DNA of 64,000 bases from Mangrovitalea sediminis (GTDB taxonomy: Bacteria; Pseudomonadota; Gammaproteobacteria; Pseudomonadales; Oleiphilaceae): NCBI RefSeq assembly GCF_002514725.1, contig NZ_NTLB01000001.1:744001-808000 (forward strand), given 5' to 3'. How positions within the stretch are numbered: position 1 is the stretch's first letter; each line of letters opens with the position of its first letter. This document shows, one piece after another, positions 53,676 through 64,000 of this stretch. The notes below the pieces were generated by a model that saw nothing but the letters and a program-made list of their open reading frames with translations, was not told where the DNA came from and searched no databases. The translations under genes and the position numbers were made by a program.

Positions 53676-54287
53676 CTACAACCATCGCGGTACCTGACGA
53701 CGATAGTCGGCGTAGCGCTCGCCATATTGCGCAGCCAGCGCTCTCTCTTCCGCCATGGCCTGCTGAACAATCACCACCCCACCGACGATCCAGCATATCA
53801 GCGAAAACAGACTCGGTAGCGCCAACATGAATCCGAGCTGCCCAAGCAGAATGCCCATGAACATCGGATTGCGGGAACGCGCGAAGGGGCCTGTCGTCAG
53901 CAAGGACCGTCCGGGCTCCGGGTCTATCCCGGTACGCCAGTCCATATGCATATAAGCGTGCACATAGTCGATCACGTAAAAGGACAGCAGCAACAGGACG
54001 ACGCCCGAGACTTCAATAAAGGGACGAAAGGGCAGCTCGACCACACCCAGCCACGGGTCGATCGGCCAGACCACCCGAACCAGGCACACGACCAGGATCG
54101 TGGCCCGGAACAGATTGAACAGGTGTCGGCCCCACCAGGTCCGCGATCCCCGGCGTCCATAATGGATATGGGAGAATCCCATCCGATCGAACAGCGCCAG
54201 ACTGATACTGGTGTAATGCAGGCCGATCATCAGGAAATACAGCGCCAGGAAATCCCGGACGATACTTTCGATGCCGCTGGCGGACAT
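53676..54287 (-). CDS. Isoprenylcysteine carboxyl methyltransferase-like membrane protein
   Basis: A 203-residue membrane protein with about five helices. The C-terminal block LLTTGPFARSRNPMFMGILLGQLGFML, then EERALAAQYGERYADYRRQVPRWL, is the SAM-binding signature of the ICMT/PEMT-like family. Bacterial members methylate unknown substrates. It lies 21 bases after the GNAT gene on the same strand, forming a probable operon. Confidence 0.85.
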   Translation of the reverse strand: MSASGIESIVRDFLALYFLMIGLHYTSISLALFDRMGFSHIHYGRRGSRTWWGRHLFNLFRATILVVCLVRVVWPIDPWLGVVELPFRPFIEVSGVVLLLLSFYVIDYVHAYMHMDWRTGIDPEPGRSLLTTGPFARSRNPMFMGILLGQLGFMLALPSLFSLICWIVGGVVIVQQAMAEERALAAQYGERYADYRRQVPRWL

Positions 54288-54308
54288 GGGATTGCCGACT
54301 CCGGTGGC

Positions 54309-54905
54309 TTACTCGTGAGTCTCGAGCATGAACTGCAGGTTACGCCGCACAGCCAACCATTCCGGTTCGACGATCGAGAAAACCACCGTATCGCGGAAAC
54401 TGCCGTCGGCCATCTTGTAATGATGACGCAAAACGCCATCCTGCCTGGCGCCCAGGCGGGCAATCGCCGCGCGCGATGCCCGGTTATGCCAGTGGGTCCG
54501 AAACTCGACCGCAATGGCCTTCAGCTCTTCGAAGGCATGGGTCAGCAACAGTAGCTTGCACTCGGTATTGATGCCGGTGCGCTGCGCACTGCGGGCATAC
54601 CAGGTTGCCCCGATTTCCAGCCGCCGATGGCTCGCCTCGACGTGCAGGTAGCGAGTCGATCCGAGCAGCTTCCCGGACGCATTGTCCCTCACCGCAAACG
54701 GCAAACTGACGCCTTGCGCCTGCTCTTCGAGTGCTTCCTCGATGGACGCGGCCATGTTTTCCGGTGTCGGCACCGAGGTATACCAAAGACGCCAGAGTTC
54801 ACCATCTCCGGCGGCGGCCTGAAGACCTTCACAATGCTCCGGCTGTAGTGGTTCGAGCGTCACACGACGGCCACGCAGTGTGACCGGGTAGATCCAGTCT
54901 GACAT
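54309..54905 (-). CDS. GNAT N-acetyltransferase, RimJ/RimL-like
   Basis: A 198-residue acetyltransferase. VTLRGRRVTLEPLQPEHCEGL is the usual N-terminus of the Acetyltransf_3 group; IGATWYARSAQRTGINTECKLLLLTHAFEEL forms the acetyl-CoA region, and FRTHWHNRASRAAIARLGARQDGVLR follows as in RimL relatives. The substrate may be a protein N-terminus or a small molecule. The start at 54905 has GGACC before it. Confidence 0.85.
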   Translation of the reverse strand: MSDWIYPVTLRGRRVTLEPLQPEHCEGLQAAAGDGELWRLWYTSVPTPENMAASIEEALEEQAQGVSLPFAVRDNASGKLLGSTRYLHVEASHRRLEIGATWYARSAQRTGINTECKLLLLTHAFEELKAIAVEFRTHWHNRASRAAIARLGARQDGVLRHHYKMADGSFRDTVVFSIVEPEWLAVRRNLQFMLETHE

Positions 54906-55010
54906 GACAGGTCCTTGGCAAATGGCGAAAATCCGTCTGATTCCGCCGACCAACGTACCGGCGGACACATAGCATGTCGTAACGGCACCGCCTTGCCAAG
55001 CCTGGAATTT

Positions 55011-55970
55011 TCAGGAAACGCTGGAAACCTGCTGCAGCACCTGCAGATAACCCGGAGGATCGGCAACGACGCCTCGGTTTTTCAGCAGACGGTGCATACG
55101 CGGCAGCCGGAAGTACGGCACGGACGCCATCAGGTGATGCTCGATATGGAAGTTCACGCGGACCGGAGCCACCGTCATCCGCGCCAACCAATGAGCCCGG
55201 GTGGTGCGCGTATTGCGGAGGCTATCCGCACTGTTTTCCGTCAACGCGTGCTCTGCCAGCGATCGAATACGCACGAACAGGCTAAAGGTGGTGAGATAGG
55301 CCGCCACCCAAACCAGATACAACCAGGCCTGTCCCGCGGCTAACAGAAGCATTGCCAAAATCGCATTCGAAATGACCATCCCACGCATATTGCGAAAGCC
55401 GTCGCGGACGTAATCCCAGCGCCCCAGCCCTTCCCGCGAACGGCGGCGGGCATCGTTTGCCACCGTAAAGCCGTAATACCCTATATCGATCAGAAACTGG
55501 CCGGCGATCCTTTTCAAACCGGTCAGCCCGATAATATCTCGCAGTATTTTGCGTGCCAGCGATAGACGCGTCACCGGAAAAGGTGCCGACAGGCTCAGAT
55601 CCGGGTCGCCTTCCTGGTTGGTATGCGCATGGTGCTGCAGGTGATGTCGCCGATACCGGGGCAGATCGTTCCAGACAATCCGGGCGCATAGCCAGTCAGT
55701 GAGTTTCTCGTTGAGGAACCGGGTTCGAAACAGGGTGCCATGCGCCGCCTCATGCATCAGTATCGCCAGCGCCAGCTGCCTCCCGCCCAGCACCACCAGC
55801 CCCACTGCAACCGTCCAGATACCCGGCCAGCGGGCCATCATAACGAAAGTCGCCGCAATGACTGCCCAGGTGGAAAGCACCGCCCACCACCCTGCCAGAT
55901 CAGAGCGACGCGTCAGGGCCTGAATCTCTTCGCGACTGAAGAGTTCCTTGATACGGGGACGGCTTTGCAT
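55011..55970 (-). CDS. Membrane fatty acid desaturase
   Basis: A 319-residue di-iron desaturase. Three histidine boxes are intact: HEAAHG (about residue 83), RRHHLQHHAH (about 118) and HIEHHL (about 277). Four hydrophobic segments separate them. The sequence between box 2 and 3 fits the FADS/DesA-type rather than AlkB. It follows the PaaX-like regulator gene by 23 bases, so they are co-transcribed. The start at 55970 has GGAG nine bases upstream. Confidence 0.9.
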   Translation of the reverse strand: MQSRPRIKELFSREEIQALTRRSDLAGWWAVLSTWAVIAATFVMMARWPGIWTVAVGLVVLGGRQLALAILMHEAAHGTLFRTRFLNEKLTDWLCARIVWNDLPRYRRHHLQHHAHTNQEGDPDLSLSAPFPVTRLSLARKILRDIIGLTGLKRIAGQFLIDIGYYGFTVANDARRRSREGLGRWDYVRDGFRNMRGMVISNAILAMLLLAAGQAWLYLVWVAAYLTTFSLFVRIRSLAEHALTENSADSLRNTRTTRAHWLARMTVAPVRVNFHIEHHLMASVPYFRLPRMHRLLKNRGVVADPPGYLQVLQQVSSVS

Positions 55971-55993
55971 CGGTACGACTCCACAACAGGTCA

Positions 55994-56812
55994 TCAATGC
56001 AAGGACTTGGCCTCAACGGCGCGGCCCGCGCCGTGAAACTGGAACCGCCGCCGCCAGATGTCGTGACCAGCCTCGTCGAAGCGACGCGTCACTTCGATAA
56101 AGCGATGGCGCTCCGCAGCATCCACAAAGGGTTCCGGCAGCAACGGATCAAACACGATCTGACGAATGGCTTTGGCACCTAGCAGAAAAGCTTCCCTTGC
56201 CGCCACATCCAGCTCCAGCCCCTCAGCCCGCTCAAGCCAGGCCTCAAGCTGCGTACGTAATCGGTGATAAGCCCCGTTCAGGGATTTGCCATCCCATAAC
56301 CGCTGAACCAGGGCATCGCGGGTCGCATCGAAATCGCTCGCCAGAAACACCGGGGCACTGGATTCCAGCCCCAAGGTATGCAGACGCTTCCTGACACCAG
56401 CAACCCCGCCATCGATATTGTCCGGTCGTATGAACAGCCCCTGTTCCAGCTCCCGGAACCCGAGCATATCCAACGCCCGCATCCGACGCCGAAGGGCCGA
56501 CCGGTCACTGCGCCCCATCGACACACAGGACACCATGACGAAGGCCCCACTCCAGGGACGTATCCTCGCATCGGCATGCCGCCAGGTAGCCATATCTCGC
56601 GCCATATCGGAGGCTGCATCGCCAAACTGGTAGCTTCCGCGCGCCGCCGCCTGAATCAGACCCTCCGATGACAGCCTCACCAACGCAACCCGGATACTGT
56701 TTTCGCTGATATTGAACAACGCACCGGCTTCCACCGCCTGGCGCGCCTCGATCGGCTCGCCGCTGGCTGCCAGCAGCAAGTCGAGGATGAGGTTTTTGGC
56801 TTTGGGCTTCAT
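55994..56812 (-). CDS. PaaX-like transcriptional regulator
   Basis: A 272-residue regulator with an N-terminal winged helix (FNISENSIRVALVRLSSEGLIQ, about 40-60) and the PaaX-type middle region with WSGAFVMVSC and GFRELEQGLFIRPDN, then a helical C-terminal domain. PaaX represses phenylacetate degradation on sensing phenylacetyl-CoA. Here no paa genes are nearby and the co-transcribed gene is a desaturase, so an acyl-CoA ligand is more plausible, as inference. The start at 56812 has AAGG six bases upstream. Confidence 0.85.
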   Translation of the reverse strand: MKPKAKNLILDLLLAASGEPIEARQAVEAGALFNISENSIRVALVRLSSEGLIQAAARGSYQFGDAASDMARDMATWRHADARIRPWSGAFVMVSCVSMGRSDRSALRRRMRALDMLGFRELEQGLFIRPDNIDGGVAGVRKRLHTLGLESSAPVFLASDFDATRDALVQRLWDGKSLNGAYHRLRTQLEAWLERAEGLELDVAAREAFLLGAKAIRQIVFDPLLPEPFVDAAERHRFIEVTRRFDEAGHDIWRRRFQFHGAGRAVEAKSLH

Positions 56813-56836
56813 ATTTAACCTTACAAAAAAATCCAA

Positions 56837-56866
56837 TATCAGGTAATTAAATTAATATTACTGATA
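56837..56866. promoter_or_regulatory. AT-rich palindromic operator upstream of the PaaX-like regulator
   Basis: TATCAGGTAAT (56837-56847) mirrors ATTACTGATA (56857-56866) with one extra base in the left arm, in an AT-rich spacer 25 bases upstream of the regulator start. A close partial repeat TTTTAGTcaaTTTTAGTAA lies at about 56875-56893. Likely the operator of the desaturase unit. Confidence 0.55.
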
Positions 56867-57041
56867 CAGGAATTTTTAGTCAATTTTAGTAATTTTTTAC
56901 ATCGTGCGGTAAAAAAACAGAATCACTGGCAGGATAAGACCGTACCTGCGACAGCTCTATCCGACGTATGGTTCAGCCAGCCGACGATAGGAACCCCAGG
57001 ACGATGGAAACGCCAGAAAGGACAACCGTCAGAGGAAAGGA

Positions 57042-57854
57042 CTATTGCGGGGAATCAGGTCCGTCCGAAAAATCGCCGTGTCGCCCGGTACCGGCGCCAA
57101 AGCGTCCGGCACCCGCCTGGGCCTCGCCGCTGGCCAGCGTTTTCAAACCATGACGAAACTCATTGGCCAGCGCCTCCTCGAGGGATAATGACGCCTGCTC
57201 ATAGACGCTCAGGCGATCCTGGCGCAAACATGCCTGCGGAAAAGCCGCCAGTTGCAGCGCCAGGGCTTCCGCCTCGGACATCAGGTCGGCAACCGGCACA
57301 ATCCGGTTGGCAAGACCGATCTGTAAAGCCTCCTCCGCCGCCACCGGTCGCCCGGTAAGGATCAGGTCGAGGGCGCGGCTCATACCGATCAGGCGTGGCA
57401 ACCGTACGGTTCCGCCATCGATCAGGGGTACGCCAAAGCGACGGCAGAACACACCAAACACCGCTGATTCGTCCGCCACACGCAAGTCACACCAGAGCGC
57501 CAACTCCAACCCTCCGGCCACGCAATAGCCCGACACCGCCGCAATGACCGGCTTGGACAACAACATCCGCGACGGCCCCATAGGCCCGTCGCCGTCCGCT
57601 TCCAGCCGATTGATCCGCTCCGGATCACCGCTCGCCACCGCCTTGAGATCGGCACCCGCACAGAAGTGGTCCCCCTCGCCCCGCAGAATGGCAGCGCGCA
57701 GTTCCGGATCCTTGTCGAAATCCCGGAAGGCCGCGGCCAATGCCTGCGCCGTGGGTCCATCGACAGCGTTACGATGCTGCGGGCGATTCAGCGTCACCAC
57801 CAGCAACGGCGGACGTCGTTCTAGCTTGACGTTATCGCCTGCAACAGTCGTCAT
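57042..57854 (-). CDS. Enoyl-CoA hydratase/isomerase family protein
   Basis: A 270-residue crotonase. The first oxyanion segment DHFCAGADLKAVASGD and the second GYCVAGGLELALWCDLRVAD are present; the latter keeps the first catalytic Glu (GLEL). The place of the second catalytic Glu, normally in PE of the following helix, reads VFCRRFGVPLIDGG, so it may be an isomerase or other crotonase rather than a true hydratase. It has a Gly-rich tail after residue 250. It may be co-transcribed with the upstream carboxylesterase gene. Confidence 0.85.
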   Translation of the reverse strand: MTTVAGDNVKLERRPPLLVVTLNRPQHRNAVDGPTAQALAAAFRDFDKDPELRAAILRGEGDHFCAGADLKAVASGDPERINRLEADGDGPMGPSRMLLSKPVIAAVSGYCVAGGLELALWCDLRVADESAVFGVFCRRFGVPLIDGGTVRLPRLIGMSRALDLILTGRPVAAEEALQIGLANRIVPVADLMSEAEALALQLAAFPQACLRQDRLSVYEQASLSLEEALANEFRHGLKTLASGEAQAGAGRFGAGTGRHGDFSDGPDSPQ

Positions 57855-57899
57855 TGCACACCTCCGGGCAGAACCTCGCGGTTGTATCGAAACAACGGA

Positions 57900-58562
57900 T
57901 CAGAGCGACAGGCGCGCCTTCAGCCAAACGGCGATATCGGTCACCTCCTGGGGAGAAACGCCGTGCTCCATCGGGTACGTCTTGTAGGACGCCGGATAGC
58001 CAAGGGACTGAAGTCGCTCGACACTCTGGCGCCCCAGGATCTCGGGCACCACCGGATCCAGGCTGCCGTGGCAGACCTGTATCGGCAGATCACGATTGGC
58101 GTCGTCGGGTTTGATCGTTTCCCGCGTGGCGAAATAGGTCGACAGGGCCAGCAGGCCGCCCAACCGTTTCGGGTAGGTCAGGGCCACCTGATAGGCCACA
58201 GCCCCACCCTGGGAAAAGCCCGCGACAATGATCCTGCGGCTATCGATACCCCGCTCGATTTCCCGGTCGATGAAGGCTCGGATCGCATCCGCCGAAGCCA
58301 GGATCTGACGCTCATCGATCTTGCGCTCGATATCCATTTCCAGGATGTCGTACCAGGCCGGCATCACGTAGCCACCATTGATCGTGACCGGGATCGACGG
58401 CGCGTGGGGGAAGATAAAGCGAACGGACGCACTCTCAGGCAGCCGTAACTCCGGCACGATGGGCTCGAAATCGTGGCCATCGGCCCCCAGGCCATGGAGC
58501 CAGATAACGGTGGCATCCGCAGGTGAACGGGGTTCGATCTCGACACAGGGTAACAGCGACAT
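57900..58562 (-). CDS. Carboxylesterase / lysophospholipase, EstB-like
   Basis: A 220-residue alpha/beta hydrolase. Catalytic serine in GFSQGGAVAYQ near residue 115, aspartate in VCHGSLDPVVPE near 168, and histidine in YPMEHGVSPQEV near 200 form the triad. VIWLHGLGADGHDFEPIVPEL is the oxyanion region common to the phospholipase/carboxylesterase family. It hydrolyses short acyl esters; the physiological substrate is unknown. Confidence 0.9.
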   Translation of the reverse strand: MSLLPCVEIEPRSPADATVIWLHGLGADGHDFEPIVPELRLPESASVRFIFPHAPSIPVTINGGYVMPAWYDILEMDIERKIDERQILASADAIRAFIDREIERGIDSRRIIVAGFSQGGAVAYQVALTYPKRLGGLLALSTYFATRETIKPDDANRDLPIQVCHGSLDPVVPEILGRQSVERLQSLGYPASYKTYPMEHGVSPQEVTDIAVWLKARLSL

Positions 58563-58587
58563 AGCGAGGGTCCGTGATCAGTGGGAA

Positions 58588-59127
58588 CTAGGGGTAGAGG
58601 GATTCCGGCTCAACGGTCACTGTCTGAGTACCGTCACCGATCCAGAGCTGGCCGTCCTGGATATTGCACTGCAGCTGCATGGTTCTCTCGGCCAGCGCTG
58701 CCAACGCGCTTGAGACTTCTGCCGGGATATTCACCACATGCAGGTTATCGAAGCGGGCCAGACGGCTTCCGTTCTTCTGCCACCAGAGACTGGCAGCCCG
58801 CCCGCCATAGGTATAGAGCCACACCTGCCGGGAACGGGCACAGGCCTTGCGCACCCGGGATTCGTCCGGCAGTCCGAGATCGATCCAAAGCGCGATATCC
58901 CCGCTGAGATCCTTTTCCCAGAGATCCGGCTCATCATCCGTACTCAGCCCTTTGGTAAACTGCAGGGCCTCGCTGGCATGGCGGGCAAAGGCCAGTAAAC
59001 GCAACATCATGCGCTCGTCGGTTTCCGACGGGTGCCGGGCCAGGGTGAGATTGAAATCCTGGTAAAAGTGACGATCCATATCGGCGATTTGCAGCGCCGC
59101 TTTGAAGACAGTAGCTTTCAGTGCCAT
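58588..59127 (-). CDS. yaeQ: YaeQ family protein
   Basis: A 179-residue protein of the YaeQ family, a PD-(D/E)XK nuclease-like fold. MALKATVFKAALQIADMDRHFYQDFNLTLARHPSETDERMMLRLLAFA at the start and the segment LWEKDLSGDIALWIDLGLPDESRV are the family blocks; the length matches E. coli YaeQ (181). Function uncertain; the E. coli protein was once linked to suppression of an rfaH defect. Confidence 0.92.
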   Translation of the reverse strand: MALKATVFKAALQIADMDRHFYQDFNLTLARHPSETDERMMLRLLAFARHASEALQFTKGLSTDDEPDLWEKDLSGDIALWIDLGLPDESRVRKACARSRQVWLYTYGGRAASLWWQKNGSRLARFDNLHVVNIPAEVSSALAALAERTMQLQCNIQDGQLWIGDGTQTVTVEPESLYP

Positions 59128-59259
59128 CGGTCATCCGGTTCAAGAAGGGGGCGGGCCTCAGGATACCAGCAAGCCCCAGCGCGTCATACCGTCGCTGACA
59201 TTCGGCGCAATCTCTGCTTGCTGTTACAATTGCCCCTTCATTTCACGATAAACGGTCCC

Positions 59260-60066
59260 ATGAGCAAGAAGCGCGATATTCCGGTTTTCAGCCACCCGAT
59301 CATCGAAACCCATTGTCACCTGGATTACCTCAAGGAGATGCCCGTTGCGGATATCCTGGCGGAAACGGAACGGGTCAATGTCGAGCGGGTCATCACCATC
59401 GCGGTGGCGCCGGACAACCTGGCATCGGTACGCCAGATCGCCACTGCCCACCGCAACGTTTTCGGCACCCAGGGCATCCATCCCCATGAGGCCGAACTGT
59501 TCACTGACGCCGTCGAGGCCGATATCCGCGAACACGCCGCCGCGCTCGACAAGATCGTCGCTATTGGTGAGATCGGACTGGATTACTATTACGACCACGC
59601 CGACCGGGAGGTCCAGCGCCAAGTGTTCGCCCGCCAGTTGCAGATCGCGGCGGACCTGGATTTGCCGGTCGTGATTCACAGCCGTGACGCGGACGACGAC
59701 ACCATCGCCATCCTGCGGGATTTCGAAAACGCTGTCCGCCGCCGGGGCGTCATCCACAGCTTCACTTCGGGGCCGGGCCTCGCCCGCTATGCCATCGACA
59801 GCGGCTGGTGCCTGGGTTTCAACGGCATAGCCACCTTCAACAAGGCGGAAAACGTACGCGACATCATCGCCATGACACCGCTGGAGCATATCCTGCTGGA
59901 AACCGATGCGCCGTTCCTGACGCCGGTACCCTATCGCGGTCGGGAAAACGCACCCTTCTATATTCCGTTCGTGGCGGAGAAGGTGGCAGCCGTCAAGGGG
60001 ATGAGTGTCGAAGCGCTATTGCCCATCGTCCACGCCAACAGTCTCCGGGTGTTCTGGCCGGAGTAA
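59260..60066 (+). CDS. TatD family metal-dependent hydrolase
   Basis: A 268-residue TIM-barrel DNase. Metal ligands: HCHLDYL near residue 16, GEIGLDYYYDHA near 103, a VIHSRDADDDT histidine near 140, IHSFTSGPG near 164 and LLETDAPFLTPVPYRG near 212, all in family order. TatD enzymes act as 3'-5' exonucleases and endonucleases. The start at 59260 is chosen because the metal motif then begins at residue 13; a longer frame opens at 59032 inside the yaeQ gene. Confidence 0.92.
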   Translation: MSKKRDIPVFSHPIIETHCHLDYLKEMPVADILAETERVNVERVITIAVAPDNLASVRQIATAHRNVFGTQGIHPHEAELFTDAVEADIREHAAALDKIVAIGEIGLDYYYDHADREVQRQVFARQLQIAADLDLPVVIHSRDADDDTIAILRDFENAVRRRGVIHSFTSGPGLARYAIDSGWCLGFNGIATFNKAENVRDIIAMTPLEHILLETDAPFLTPVPYRGRENAPFYIPFVAEKVAAVKGMSVEALLPIVHANSLRVFWPE

Positions 60067-60087
60067 GCGGACGATGTAGAGAAGGCC

Positions 60088-60456
60088 CTACCAGATGGGC
60101 TCGTGCTGGTCGGGGTCGAACCGGTAATCGCCAACGTTGGTCTCGCGTTCCTCGCGAATACGACGTGCCAGACCTTGCGCCTGCACACTCCAAACCGGAT
60201 GCTGGCGCTCCATCTGGTAATTCTGGGACAACAGGGAACCGGCGATGCCGCGCAAGGCGGCCTCGGCTTGAGGCGCCGAACGGAACGGGCCCTGGCATTT
60301 GGTGCGGTCAGGATGTTGCGCGGGTGATCCAGCCAACGCCACCAACGCAAAGGCATCGTCACCCACCTGCTTGATATACAGCTCCACGCGACGGTCATCG
60401 CGTCCCAAAATCAACGCCCGCAAGGGACCTGGGCCGTGAAAATAATGGAGCTTCAT
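60088..60456 (-). CDS. Conserved protein of unknown function, coupled to a DUF2288 gene
   Basis: A 122-residue protein starting MKLHYFHGPGPLRALILGRDD with an alternating beta pattern. Its ATG overlaps the TGA of the upstream DUF2288 gene (ATGA), so the two are translationally coupled. No family recognised. Confidence 0.6.
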   Translation of the reverse strand: MKLHYFHGPGPLRALILGRDDRRVELYIKQVGDDAFALVALAGSPAQHPDRTKCQGPFRSAPQAEAALRGIAGSLLSQNYQMERQHPVWSVQAQGLARRIREERETNVGDYRFDPDQHEPIW

Positions 60457-60848
60457 ACCGCGGCTTCCGCAGACGGCGTCGAGACGGCACGATCCTGCAC
60501 CAGGACCCAGGGCGCCACCACGACCGTCCACAACTCCGCGTCGCCGTCGAACCAGCTGCGGGCCTGCTCGTCGCTAACCCCGGCCACGCTCCCATCCGCC
60601 ATCCAGAGCTCCACCTGTTGGCGATCGTCCCGTGCTACAGCCATCGCCGCATCCAGAAGATTCATGTCCGTCGCCACGTGCACCACCTGCCCACGCGCGT
60701 AAAACGGCTGCAGCTCAACCCAGCGGATGCGCGACGTTTCCTGATTCAGCTTTTCGCGCAAGGTCGCATCCTGCTCATTCAGGGCGAGACTTTGATCCAC
60801 AACCCGACCTCCGACTTGCTTTATCGCCGACAGGCGATTCCCAGTCAT
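60453..60848 (-). CDS. DUF2288 family protein
   Basis: A 131-residue protein. LREKLNQETSRIRWVELQPFYARGQVVHVATDMNL, then VSDEQARSWFDGDAELWTVVVAPWVLVQ, are the conserved blocks of DUF2288, a small family found in cyanobacteria and proteobacteria. Function unknown. It is the first gene of a two-gene unit with the coupled protein downstream. Confidence 0.85.
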   Translation of the reverse strand: MTGNRLSAIKQVGGRVVDQSLALNEQDATLREKLNQETSRIRWVELQPFYARGQVVHVATDMNLLDAAMAVARDDRQQVELWMADGSVAGVSDEQARSWFDGDAELWTVVVAPWVLVQDRAVSTPSAEAAV

Positions 60849-61108
60849 TCACCATCCCATGCCCCCAGCACAAAGTCTACCGCCTCGGCCCAGGAACCCC
60901 GGAATGCAATCGATTCATTAAAACACATGCGGTGCGGCTCGGCATGCTGTCCCAACTCCAGCGTGAAAAATTCTGCAAAATACACATGTATTTCCGCATA
61001 CCTGCCGCGTTCAGGTCGCAGGGTACAACCCCACACGGGGCCCGTACCAGGCACGGAATCACAGATTCTTCTTGCTACGGAAGACGGCGTGGCACAGAAC
61101 GGAAAAGC

Positions 61109-61142
61109 GACAGGGGGTAATCCGTTGGGATCACCCCCTGTC
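61109..61142 (-). terminator. Terminator of acnA
   Basis: A ten-base perfect stem GACAGGGGGT/ACCCCCTGTC with a 14-base loop lies 15 bases past the acnA stop. On the minus strand it is followed by GCTTTTCC, a modest T-run. The rest of the 300-base spacer to the DUF2288 gene shows nothing else. Confidence 0.7.
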
Positions 61143-61156
61143 CGGGAACGGAAGGT

Positions 61157-63829
<2,673 letters not shown>

Positions 63830-63885
63830 GTCTCTCCTCCCGTATCAGGAATTCAGGGTCATTTCTCGTAAAGTCGGACTCCTCC

Positions 63886-64000
63886 TCAGTCGCGATAGAT
63901 CATCTTGCGGGTCATGCCGCCGTCCACCACCAGGTTCTGGCCGGTAATAAAGCCGGCCTCGGGACCGATCAGAAAGGCGCACAGCGCGGCGATATCGTGG
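63886..64000 (-). CDS. C-terminal end of a short-chain dehydrogenase/reductase
   Basis: The gene runs off the window. The 37 visible residues contain [32 protein letters not shown], the standard SDR end with FITGQ and VDGG contacting the nucleotide. The active-site Tyr lies outside the window. It would be transcribed ahead of acnA, 56 bases upstream of its start. Confidence 0.85.
   Translation of the reverse strand, partial: HDIAALCAFLIGPEAGFITGQNLVVDGGMTRKMIYRD

Overview
The window reads as chromosomal DNA of a free-living, GC-rich gammaproteobacterium, most like the Marinobacter/Pseudomonas side of the class. This is inferred from gene content and order only. The rubredoxin/rubredoxin reductase pair, ubiC-ubiA, phoB-phoR and a phoR-linked CheY-type regulator lie close together as in Pseudomonas. 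HexR, TmcA, PpnN, MnmH and a SelD fusion are also typical of this group. No rRNA, complete tRNA, prophage, CRISPR array or intact transposase was seen.

Layout. 1-9 kb: c-di-GMP enzymes (a diguanylate cyclase and a 7TM GGDEF-EAL protein), an EVE protein, flavodoxin, TesB, a DksA-type zinc-finger protein and the rubA-rubB electron-transfer operon. 9-18 kb: a purine phosphoribosyltransferase, a CPA2 antiporter, ubiC-ubiA, phoB-phoR behind a clear Pho box, a CheY-like regulator, a CysZ-like and a VanZ-like membrane protein. 17.8-18.3 kb holds no protein gene but a probable CsrB/RsmZ-type small RNA with a GacA-like box upstream. 18-25 kb: a methyltransferase, the selenium genes mnmH and selD (the latter fused to a flavoprotein), MscS and a YbaK-domain deacylase. 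25-40 kb: HtrA protease, a UbiH-type hydroxylase, HinT, PhoU, UvrD, HexR, ThiI, PpnN, cytochrome c, a ferrochelatase homolog lacking its catalytic histidine, and an AraC regulator. 40-49 kb: a crotonase-fold protein, ankyrin lipoprotein, TmcA, a second UvrD-like helicase and an OmpA/TSP3 outer-membrane protein.

49.2-51.9 kb is the one clearly accessory segment: a decayed integron. It contains a truncated integron-integrase fragment, attC-like hairpins and a gene cassette whose two ends carry complementary core sites. The segment lies between two inverted copies of a roughly 50-bp terminator-containing sequence. 52-64 kb returns to ordinary chromosome: an old-yellow-enzyme reductase divergent from an HxlR regulator, a GNAT/methyltransferase pair, a PaaX-like regulator with a fatty acid desaturase, a crotonase, a carboxylesterase, YaeQ, TatD, a DUF2288 pair, aconitase AcnA and the end of a short-chain dehydrogenase.

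The most notable items are the putative Rsm/Csr-titrating small RNA, the integron relic, the ferrochelatase-like pseudoenzyme, the SelD fusion with a small membrane protein between it and mnmH, and the AT-rich palindromic operator in front of the PaaX/desaturase unit.
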